Of a DNA stretch of 10,332 bases, positions 1 to 7,092 are shown one piece after another (position 1 is the stretch's first letter; each line of letters starts with the position of its first letter). Source of the stretch: Bacteroidales bacterium (GTDB lineage Bacteria > Bacteroidota > Bacteroidia > Bacteroidales > JAADGE01). The notes beneath the pieces were generated by a model that was given only the letters and a program-made list of their open reading frames with translations, was not told where the DNA came from and did not search any database. The stretch lies in the NCBI GenBank assembly GCA_029934265.1, contig JAOZMN010000077.1, positions 233 through 10,564 on the forward strand, in the 5' to 3' direction. The translations under genes were made by a program, and so were the position numbers.

Positions 1-1
1 C

Positions 2-3000
2 AATGGAGCATCTTGGATGCCTCAATTTGAGGGAGTCGCAGCAGGAGGAAGTCCTTTTACAAGACAACGTAACGATATTATGTTAGATGACCAAGTTGCT
101 TTTGCCGTAGGTACAATGAATACACCAATGTCAATGCCCGGTTTACCTCCCGGAAACGCACTTAATTTCGACGGTGCTGATGATTATATAGAAATCCCTG
201 ATATTACAAATGAATTTGATTTTGATAATAACGATAAATTCACTTTTGATTTTTGGATAAAAACAACAAACCCGTCAGTTGCGGATATGACCATTTTAAG
301 TAAACATAGCGGAGCAGTGAAAGGATATGTTGTCAAAATGTCTTCTACAAGTAAAATACAAATAATGTTTGAAGATGGCTCAAATACTATTATTATAGAA
401 AGTCTAAATACAGTAAATGACGGTAATTGGCATCATGTAGCAATTAGCTATAACGGAATAAAAGACGAAACCGGATTTAATATATATATAGACGGAATAA
501 ATCAAACTTCGGTAAATACAGCCGCTACTCTTACCGGTACTACTCTTGCAGTAGAAAGTTTGAAAATAGGTGGAGACCCTGCTATAAATTTTTTCAACGG
601 CGAAATAGATGAAGTACGTATTTGGAATTATGAAAGAACACAAGCGGAAATAACTGATGAAATTGGAATAATAAGTTCCTTTGATGAGCTTAATTTAATA
701 GGATATTATCGTTTCGACCAAGGTGAAAATGCCGGAGCAAATAACAATTTATTACCAAATGAAGTAATTGATTTTGTTGGTTGTAATTCGGGCGAAATGC
801 ACAATATGCCACGTACCGGAGCAACAAGTAACTGGGTATTTACCGGAGCAAATGTAGCACCGATAATAACAACAGGAACACCAACAGCCATTACTGAAAA
901 TTCAGCAAATGTTGATGTTGAGATATTTGCACCCGGAATATTAACTGATAAAATCGGTTTGCTTTGGAGTACATCTCCTTGTCCTACAATTAATGACAAC
1001 ACTGTTACCACGCCAGCAGGATCTCCTTATGCAGTAGGCTCTTATACCCTTACCATGAACGGACTTTTGCCCGGTACAACTTATTATGTACGCTCAATAG
1101 CCGGAAATGTAGATGATATGTCTTATGGCGAAACTCAAACATTCCAAACATTACTCGGGAATAGTCCGCCCGTAGCAGGTTTCGGTTATGGAATGTATTT
1201 CGATGGTCTTGATGATGAATTAATTATTTCGCATGATAATGTACTAAATCCCGGAGTAAATAGTTTTACTATCGAAGCATGGGTAAAAATACCTATGAAT
1301 GACAAGTCCGGAGTAGTAGTAGAAAAAGTTGAAAATGCAGGAGACTTTACACAGTGGGCAATATGGGTAAACGGAGACGATGCACTCAATCCGCAAGCTG
1401 ACGGAAGCGGACATCGCAGAAGAATATGTTTTAATTATATGGAATCTTCCGGAAGTATAGAACGAAATTGTTATACAAACCGTGATATTATTGACGGAGA
1501 ATGGCATCATATAGCCGCAGTTGCCGACAAAGCAAATGATAGACTACGTATTTATGTTGATGGTATAGAAGAAGAAGTTACACATCAAAACGCAGGTGAA
1601 CCCGCTTGGCCCAATGTTTCCAATACATGGGATATGCAGGTAATGAGCGACAACGGACTACTTGCTCCGGACGACCATACCGAAGGAATAATTGATGAAC
1701 TTCGACTTTGGAATATTGCTCGTACCAAAAAAGCAATTTACAGAGATTTTAACGAACCGATAGGAGGAGCTGCAAACCTTGTAGGATATTGGAATTTCGA
1801 TATGAACCATGATTTAACTGTTTACGATTATTCCGTAAATACAAATCATGCAAACATGCAAAATGGAACTGCGTGGAGCGACCCCGGAGCTCCTTTACGT
1901 TATGTAACCAAAAAAGATTACACACATTATGGAACTTTACCCGGATATGATATTGATGGAGATGGACTTACTTATTCAATAATAACAAATGGTTCGGAAG
2001 GAGCAGTAAATATTACAGATAACGTAACCGGAGATGCAAATTATACCCGAAATACTTATAATTATGATAATTTTACATATCAAGTTGAGGCAGGAGGATT
2101 AACACATAGTTACGATGTTGAATTTGTACCGGTTCTTAATGTAAAAGGGGTTTATCAAGATGTTTCATTAAGCCAAGATTGGACTGCTGATACAGTAAAA
2201 GTTTGGGGTGATGTAATAATTCCCAATAATAATTTGCTTGTAATACATGAAGATACTTATGTCGAATTTCAAGGACACCATAAATTAAATGTACTCGGAC
2301 AATTTATAGCAGTAGGAGAAAATACTCCACAGGATTCAATTATCTTTACAGCAAAAGATAAAGTAACAGGCTGGGCAGGTATCAGAATAGACCATAATGT
2401 TACCCCCGCAGGATTTCAAGACACATCTTGGATAGCCTATTCAGTATTAAAATATGGAAATGCCAATGGAGCGGGTGGCGAAGATAAAAATGGAGGAGCA
2501 TTATATATTAATACTCCGGATAAACCTGTAGAAGTACTGTTTAATACTTTCTATAAAAATGAAGCAACAACTTATGGAGGAGCATTATATACAAAAAGTA
2601 CCGCTTTATCAATATTTGCAAATAAATTTATAAATAACAAAGCAAATGTAGGAGGAGCAATATATACTCATACTGCAAATGACACAATTTATAATAATCT
2701 AATAGCTAATAACGAAAGTGCTTTGGGCGGAGGTATATATTATGCAACTTCTAATGGACTTTTAATGCTTAATACTATTGTCAATAATAAATCAGGCTCA
2801 AAAGGAGGCGGAATAAATATAAACAATACAAATGCAACTAAGTGTTATTATAATATTATTTGGGGAAATACTGCATCAAGTGACGGTTCTCAAATAAACC
2901 TTAATGATACAGATTCCGACCCTATTATTGAATTTAATGATATACAAGGCGGATTATCTCAAATAGGAAGTAATACTAATTTAGATGCCGGTTTGTATCA

Positions 3001-5515
3001 ATTTAATATTGATGCAGACCCTATTTTTACTGCAACTTCTGGTGGGTCAGGCGAAACTTTAGATGCTATAAATATCGACTGGGAATTACAAAATAATTCT
3101 CCATGTATAAATGCAGGATTTCCCGGTTTTACAAGCGACAATGATGATATTATCAACAACCCCAGAATTTATGCCGGAAATATTAAAATTGTAGATATGG
3201 GAGCTTATGAATATCAAGGAGATATAATATATCCACCAATTGCAGGGTTTGGAAATTGTCTTAATTTCGACGGAGTAGATGACTATGTACGAATGGTAAA
3301 TTCCAACGGACCGACCGGAGCAGATGATTTTACAATTTCTATGTGGATAAGACCAACAGCAAGCGGTTCTCCTCAATCTATATTTAACAAATCTGCATCT
3401 GTCGCAGGAACATTTGGTATATCCATTATTCTTAAAAGTGCCAACAGAGTAGAATGTACCGTAACAGACGGAAACGCCGGAGTTAAAGAATCATTTAATT
3501 CACCCGAACCGGTAGTAATAAATAAATGGACACATATTTCTGTTACAAAATCAGGAAATGACATGAAAATGTATCTTAATTCACTTCCTGTTGTCGAATA
3601 TACTATTACAACATCGGCTATTCAAACAGCCGCTTCATCAAATTCAGGAATTGAAATTGCAAATGCTTTTACCGGTCAGATTGATGAAATTTCAATTTAC
3701 GGAAATTATGCACCACAATATCTCGTTCAAAACAGAATGTGGCATTTATTGAATCCTGCCAATCCCGACTTAATTTCATACTGGCATTTCGACAGAGTAG
3801 TAGGGGTAACGACGGGTGATGCAACAGGAGACGGAATACAAGGAATGGTATCCGGAGCAACACTGCAATTTCCCGGAGCTCCAATGAAAATCATTACTAA
3901 AAATTCAATTCTTCATACCGATTATTTAAGAGGACATACTTATGGAACAGGACCGGTTACATATTCCATTCTCACAAACCCTGCTGCCGGAACAATTACA
4001 GGTTTAGATGTTAATATCGGGACTTATGACTATAAGCAAAATACTTATCCGAATGATGAGTTTACATTTAAAGTTACAGATGGAGCATCAAATACAGCAG
4101 AGTACAAAGTAAATGTAATTCACACGCTCGAAGTACTTGGAAACCTTGATAAAGTAGCAACGGCAGTTCAATGGACAGCCGATACAGTAAGGGTACTTGG
4201 TTCACTTATAGTACCACCGACTTATTCGCTAAATATTTTACCGGACACTTATGTTAAATCTAAAACCGCTTCAAATTGGGATTATTCAAACCCTGGTTTC
4301 GATGCAGGACACATATACGTAAAAGGAACACTTACCGCAGATGCAACTGCACCTTTTACTGGTACAAACAATCCGATTACATTTTCACGCATAGGAACAG
4401 CAGGAAATTGGGGAAATATTATTTTCAATACAGGGGGCAACACCCCATCTTTATTGAAATTCTGTGAAATTGAAAATGCAAATCGAGTTACAACAATTGA
4501 CGGTCTGCCTGATATGGAAGGAGCAATTTCCATAAATAATTGCCACCCGACAATAGACAGTTGTGATATTTCAAATAATATAGCAGGAGGAATACAATAT
4601 ATTGCAGATTCTAATCCCACTATTATTAAAAGTACTGTTTCCAATAATACTTTTGTTGGGATTGAAGGTTTAGTATCAGAGGGATTAATAAGTAGAAATA
4701 CTGTTGCCAATAATGGATATGCAGGCATATATATGGAAGATTCTTCACCTGTAATAAAGTATAATCTAATTGAGGCAAATAATACTGCGGGTGGCATACA
4801 AGCAGGTATCTCTTTTAAGGGTTTTTCAGCGGGAAAAATATTGAATAATTTAATTATTAATAATGAAACCGGAATTAAGTGCGATGATTCATCGCCGGAG
4901 TTTATAAATAACACTATTGCAAATAATTCAAGTATTGGATTACAATCTATTAATTCTTCAACACCTGTAATTAAAAACACTATTATGTGGAATAATAATG
5001 GAGGCAGTGGTCAAATATCAGGAACTGCCACAGTTTCATTTTCCGACATACAAGGAGGCTTTGCAGGAACGGATAATATAGATTTAGACCCTCTTTTTGT
5101 AGGTGGTATAGATTATTCATTACAAAGCACTTCACCATGTTTCGACAAAGGCCCTGCAACAGATATTTCTGCAGGAGGACTTAATTTGCTTCTTGATTTT
5201 GCTTTTAATGAAAGAAAGAAATTCTGTAATATAGATATTGGAGCTTACGAAATACAAACAATTTCCGTTGCCGGATATGATATGTTCTGGCTCGGTTGCA
5301 TAGATGACGACTGGCACAAGCCGTTAAATTGGAGTTCGCAAACAGTAATCCCGGCAGCTACCGACATTATTTTAATACCCGGAATTACAAAAGCCCCGAT
5401 ACAACCGTGGATAAAAGCAACCGGAGCAACCTGCAAACACATAGATATTGATATCGACGACAGCGGAATCCTTACAATAGGAGCAGGTTTTAAACTTGAA
5501 ACAAATAGTCCGTAA
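2..5515 (+). CDS. Giant secreted LamG / cadherin-like / beta-helix surface protein (5' partial)
   Basis: The frame is open from base 2, so the first ATG (base 17) is not the real start and the N-terminus with any signal peptide lies outside. Numbered from that ATG (1832 aa), domains are: LamG 46-235 (NWHHVAISYNG, GEIDEVRIWN, LIGYYRFD); fibronectin III-like 280-378 (LLPGTTYYVRS); LamG 391-598 (EWHHIAAVADK, GIIDELRLWN); cadherin-like 624-705 (YDIDGDGLTYSI); right-handed beta-helix about 710-1067; LamG 1078-1265; cadherin-like 1290-1368; beta-helix about 1370-1747; short domain 1750-1832 (MFWLGCIDDDW, NWSS). Both helices end with the choice-of-anchor Q pattern (SPCINAG/SPCFDKG, then GAYE). Five rungs at residues 826-931 each carry GGA(I/L)Y or GGGI. 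Known family role: cell-surface or secreted proteins of Bacteroidota; adhesion or glycan binding is inferred. No catalytic motif was recognised. The C-terminus (LTIGAGFKLETNSP) has no T9SS sorting domain, which is odd for this class. Confidence 0.9.
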   Translation, partial: NGASWMPQFEGVAAGGSPFTRQRNDIMLDDQVAFAVGTMNTPMSMPGLPPGNALNFDGADDYIEIPDITNEFDFDNNDKFTFDFWIKTTNPSVADMTILSKHSGAVKGYVVKMSSTSKIQIMFEDGSNTIIIESLNTVNDGNWHHVAISYNGIKDETGFNIYIDGINQTSVNTAATLTGTTLAVESLKIGGDPAINFFNGEIDEVRIWNYERTQAEITDEIGIISSFDELNLIGYYRFDQGENAGANNNLLPNEVIDFVGCNSGEMHNMPRTGATSNWVFTGANVAPIITTGTPTAITENSANVDVEIFAPGILTDKIGLLWSTSPCPTINDNTVTTPAGSPYAVGSYTLTMNGLLPGTTYYVRSIAGNVDDMSYGETQTFQTLLGNSPPVAGFGYGMYFDGLDDELIISHDNVLNPGVNSFTIEAWVKIPMNDKSGVVVEKVENAGDFTQWAIWVNGDDALNPQADGSGHRRRICFNYMESSGSIERNCYTNRDIIDGEWHHIAAVADKANDRLRIYVDGIEEEVTHQNAGEPAWPNVSNTWDMQVMSDNGLLAPDDHTEGIIDELRLWNIARTKKAIYRDFNEPIGGAANLVGYWNFDMNHDLTVYDYSVNTNHANMQNGTAWSDPGAPLRYVTKKDYTHYGTLPGYDIDGDGLTYSIITNGSEGAVNITDNVTGDANYTRNTYNYDNFTYQVEAGGLTHSYDVEFVPVLNVKGVYQDVSLSQDWTADTVKVWGDVIIPNNNLLVIHEDTYVEFQGHHKLNVLGQFIAVGENTPQDSIIFTAKDKVTGWAGIRIDHNVTPAGFQDTSWIAYSVLKYGNANGAGGEDKNGGALYINTPDKPVEVLFNTFYKNEATTYGGALYTKSTALSIFANKFINNKANVGGAIYTHTANDTIYNNLIANNESALGGGIYYATSNGLLMLNTIVNNKSGSKGGGININNTNATKCYYNIIWGNTASSDGSQINLNDTDSDPIIEFNDIQGGLSQIGSNTNLDAGLYQFNIDADPIFTATSGGSGETLDAINIDWELQNNSPCINAGFPGFTSDNDDIINNPRIYAGNIKIVDMGAYEYQGDIIYPPIAGFGNCLNFDGVDDYVRMVNSNGPTGADDFTISMWIRPTASGSPQSIFNKSASVAGTFGISIILKSANRVECTVTDGNAGVKESFNSPEPVVINKWTHISVTKSGNDMKMYLNSLPVVEYTITTSAIQTAASSNSGIEIANAFTGQIDEISIYGNYAPQYLVQNRMWHLLNPANPDLISYWHFDRVVGVTTGDATGDGIQGMVSGATLQFPGAPMKIITKNSILHTDYLRGHTYGTGPVTYSILTNPAAGTITGLDVNIGTYDYKQNTYPNDEFTFKVTDGASNTAEYKVNVIHTLEVLGNLDKVATAVQWTADTVRVLGSLIVPPTYSLNILPDTYVKSKTASNWDYSNPGFDAGHIYVKGTLTADATAPFTGTNNPITFSRIGTAGNWGNIIFNTGGNTPSLLKFCEIENANRVTTIDGLPDMEGAISINNCHPTIDSCDISNNIAGGIQYIADSNPTIIKSTVSNNTFVGIEGLVSEGLISRNTVANNGYAGIYMEDSSPVIKYNLIEANNTAGGIQAGISFKGFSAGKILNNLIINNETGIKCDDSSPEFINNTIANNSSIGLQSINSSTPVIKNTIMWNNNGGSGQISGTATVSFSDIQGGFAGTDNIDLDPLFVGGIDYSLQSTSPCFDKGPATDISAGGLNLLLDFAFNERKKFCNIDIGAYEIQTISVAGYDMFWLGCIDDDWHKPLNWSSQTVIPAATDIILIPGITKAPIQPWIKATGATCKHIDIDIDDSGILTIGAGFKLETNSP
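1166..3217 (+). repeat. Internal module copy A (LamG, cadherin-like, beta-helix)
   Basis: Residues 384-1067 of the giant protein. The copy opens with PPVAGFGYGMYFDGLDD, passes through GAPLRYVTK, YNYDNFTYQV and WTADTVKVWGDVIIP, and closes with FNDIQGG, SPCINAG and MGAYEYQ. Each landmark recurs in the same order in copy B. The similarity is visible at protein level and is diverged, so this is an old duplication rather than a recent DNA repeat. Confidence 0.8.
3233..5257 (+). repeat. Internal module copy B (LamG, cadherin-like, beta-helix)
   Basis: Residues 1073-1747 of the giant protein. Landmarks matching copy A in order are PPIAGFGNCLNFDGVDD, GAPMKIITK, TYPNDEFTFKV, WTADTVRVLGSLIVP, FSDIQGG, SPCFDKG and IGAYEIQ. 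Copy B is nearly the same length as copy A (about 675 against 684 residues). Its LamG is more diverged (GQIDEISIYG instead of IDELRLWN), and its beta-helix lacks the GGALY rungs of copy A, having N-rich rungs such as NNTIANN instead. Confidence 0.8.
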
Positions 5516-5571
5516 AAACAAATTTGCATTTGCCTGAAAAATTTAAAAAAAACTAAAAGTTCGGTATAAAA

Positions 5572-5653
5572 AGACCCTTAGGGTTTGGTTTAACAAAATT
5601 TGACAAATCTAAATGTTTAATTTACAGTTTGTTACTTAAAACCCTAAGAGTCT
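5572..5653. repeat. 82-bp nested inverted repeat between the two surface-protein genes
   Basis: AGACCCTTAGGGTTT (5572-5586) and AAACCCTAAGAGTCT (5639-5653) pair over 14 of 15 positions, with one C-A mismatch. A second perfect pair lies inside: TAACAAA (5591-5597) with TTTGTTA (5628-5634), separated from the outer stem by a 4x4 internal loop. ATTTGACAAAT (5598-5608) is itself a palindrome. The element follows the stop of the giant gene by 56 bp and precedes the next ATG by 52 bp. It could be a terminator, a structured leader or a dispersed palindromic repeat. No target duplication flanks it, and no long T-run follows. Confidence 0.7.
5599..5631 (+). promoter_or_regulatory. Weak promoter candidate for the 387-aa T9SS protein gene
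   Basis: TTTG (5599-5602) is followed after 20 bp by TACAGTTTG (5623-5631), which resembles the Bacteroidota -7 element TAnnTTTG but with one extra base. It sits inside the loop of the 82-bp inverted repeat. The leader to the ATG is A-rich (ACTAAAAAATAAACATC) and has no Shine-Dalgarno sequence. This is a pattern match only. Confidence 0.25.
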
Positions 5654-5705
5654 GATTTCGAGAAAATCTACTTTTTAGACTGAACTCAACTAAAAAATAA
5701 ACATC

Positions 5706-6869
5706 ATGAAGAATATACTTTTATTTTTATTTTTATTGTCTTTATCCGGACTAACTTTTTCACAAGTTTTATCCGTAAACGGAGCAACTATTTCCGTTAC
5801 TAAGGGCGGGATTTTGTCAGCAACAGGGAATCTTGAAAATTCCGGCGAAATTCATAATTCCGGAACTATATCCGTAGCCGGAAATTGGAAAAACAACCTT
5901 ACTTATACCGATAAAGGTGGAATTTTTCTGCTTAACGGAACCGAACAGCAAGATGTATTTCACAACGGACAATTATTCGGAATTTTAATAATAGATGCCG
6001 GAGGACGAAAAATATTCAGTTCCGATGCAGGCGTAAAAGACAGCTTAATATTAAAAGACGGAATTGTTGAAATTCCCGATGATTACGCATTTACATTGCA
6101 ATCCGGAGCCGGAACAACAAAAGGCTCGGATATTTCTCATATCAGCGGAGTGCTTTATAATACAGGGACAGGATACAAATTATATCCTGTTGGAGCAGAG
6201 GGAGAATACGCACCGGCAGAATTATACGAACTTTCAGGCGACAACCCGACAGTCGGAATTGAAGTAATTAATTTTAATCCAAATATAGAATTTGACGAAG
6301 ATTTGTCCGCAGTTTCAGAGCTTAGATATTGGAAAGCAGAAGAACTTTCCGGTAATGATTTTGATGCAAAAATAGCATTAAGTTTCGATACAGATTACGA
6401 TGAGGCACAAATTGAAAATCTTGTAGTTGCCGAAGCCGAAAATCCGGAAGGAACTTATACCGGTGTTGGTAAAAATGAAGCAGAAACACTTGTAAATATT
6501 TCCGGAATTATAAGCGAACGTAAAATTTCAAAACCTTATTTTGCTCTTGCTTATATTTATGCGGAAGGTAATGAATTTTATATTCCTAATACATTTTCGC
6601 CTCGTGCAACAGCCGAAGAAGATAAGTGTTTAAGAATTTACGGTAAGTATTTTAAGAAAGAAAATTTCCAATTCAGTGTTTACAATAAATGGGGAAATTT
6701 GATATATAAATCAAACTCGCTTGAAGAATTACAAACAACCGGTTGGGACGGAAAAAATCAAAAAACAGGAAAAATTGAAGAATTCGGTATGTATTCGTAT
6801 ATAATAAAAGGAAAAACACTTGACGGAAAAACTATCGAAAAAACAAATACAGTATTAATAATGGAATAA
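5706..6869 (+). CDS. Secreted protein with T9SS type B (gliding-motility-associated) sorting domain
   Basis: 387 aa. Residues 1-19 are a signal peptide (KN, hydrophobic LLFLFLLSLSGLTFS) with likely cleavage before Q20, which supports this ATG. Residues 21-110 form a repetitive beta-rich stretch (GNLENSGEIHNSGTISVAGNW, then LLNGTEQQDVF) typical of Bacteroidota surface passengers. Residues 115-285 are beta-rich and I do not recognise them. Residues 291-387 are a CHU_C/type B sorting domain: IPNTFSP (293-299), VYNKWGNLIY (325-334), WDGK (347-350), GMYSYIIKGK (361-370), then NTVLIME at the end. In this family the domain directs export through the T9SS and attachment or release at the cell surface. 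The usual PNGDGxND calcium-type motif is replaced by SPRATAEEDK. The gene lies 190 bp downstream of the giant gene on the same strand. Function of the passenger is unknown. Confidence 0.88.
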   Translation: MKNILLFLFLLSLSGLTFSQVLSVNGATISVTKGGILSATGNLENSGEIHNSGTISVAGNWKNNLTYTDKGGIFLLNGTEQQDVFHNGQLFGILIIDAGGRKIFSSDAGVKDSLILKDGIVEIPDDYAFTLQSGAGTTKGSDISHISGVLYNTGTGYKLYPVGAEGEYAPAELYELSGDNPTVGIEVINFNPNIEFDEDLSAVSELRYWKAEELSGNDFDAKIALSFDTDYDEAQIENLVVAEAENPEGTYTGVGKNEAETLVNISGIISERKISKPYFALAYIYAEGNEFYIPNTFSPRATAEEDKCLRIYGKYFKKENFQFSVYNKWGNLIYKSNSLEELQTTGWDGKNQKTGKIEEFGMYSYIIKGKTLDGKTIEKTNTVLIME

Positions 6870-6881
6870 TATTTTCGACTT

Positions 6882-6921
6882 ATTTCAGCTTGCTTACAAA
6901 TTTATGTAAGCAAGCTGAAAT
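6882..6921. terminator. Hairpin terminator candidate after the T9SS protein gene
   Basis: A perfect 17-bp stem, ATTTCAGCTTGCTTACA (6882-6898) with TGTAAGCAAGCTGAAAT (6905-6921), encloses a 6-base loop, AATTTA. It starts 13 bp after the TAA at 6869 in a tail-to-tail intergenic region. Only a short TTT follows on the + strand, so termination is inferred from stem strength and position. The symmetry means it could also act on the minus strand. Confidence 0.65.
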
Positions 6922-6945
6922 TTAAGAAAAGTTTGGCATAAAAAA

Positions 6946-7007
6946 CTAAGGAACAAATATTAAATTAACAATGTAAAGTTATAAGTTATTTAATTTTCGT
7001 TCCTAAG
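6946..7007. repeat. Imperfect hairpin, first of two overlapping alternatives
   Basis: The arm at 6946-6969 pairs with 6985-7007. The outer nine bases (CTAAGGAAC with GTTCCTAAG) match at 8 of 9, and the inner part pairs through ATTAAAT/ATTTAAT with single-base bulges, giving roughly 20 pairs around a 15-base loop. The right arm (6999-7007) is also the left arm of the next hairpin, so both cannot form in one molecule. Confidence 0.5.
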
Positions 7008-7049
7008 GAGTTAATTTAATAAGAATTAAACCATTAGGAACAGTTTTTT
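6999..7049 (+). terminator. Terminator-like hairpin with T6 tail, second overlapping alternative
   Basis: GTTCCTAA (6999-7006) pairs perfectly with TTAGGAAC (7034-7041). The stem continues with GG/CC and TTAATT/AATTAA after small bulges, about 16 pairs in all. On the + strand it is followed by AG and TTTTTT (7044-7049), as in an intrinsic terminator. It lies 130 bp beyond the + gene, so it would be a backup to the 6882-6921 hairpin. It also lies just past the stop of the convergent phosphatase gene. Confidence 0.5.
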
Positions 7050-7092
7050 ACCATTATAGTTGCGATAAAACTCTTTTTAACCCGCTTTTTTA

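Noticed and set aside
4282..4980. 232-codon open frame on the minus strand within the giant gene
   Set aside because: It lies fully antisense to the well-supported beta-helix 2 coding region. Its predicted product shows no recognisable domain, and the Asn/Ile-rich codons on the plus strand explain the absence of stops.
5245..5529. 94-codon minus-strand open frame over the 3' end of the giant gene
   Set aside because: It is a shadow of the coding strand with no leader, motif or partner gene.
5516..5570. Possible continuation of the giant protein after its stop (hidden sorting domain)
   Set aside because: The same frame meets another stop within about 15 codons, and the other frames show no sorting-domain motifs, so there is no sign of a simple frameshift.
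6870..7092. Small RNA gene between the convergent genes
   Set aside because: The hairpins could belong to an RNA, but no promoter matching the Bacteroidota pattern was found and the structures are explained at least as well by terminators or repeats.
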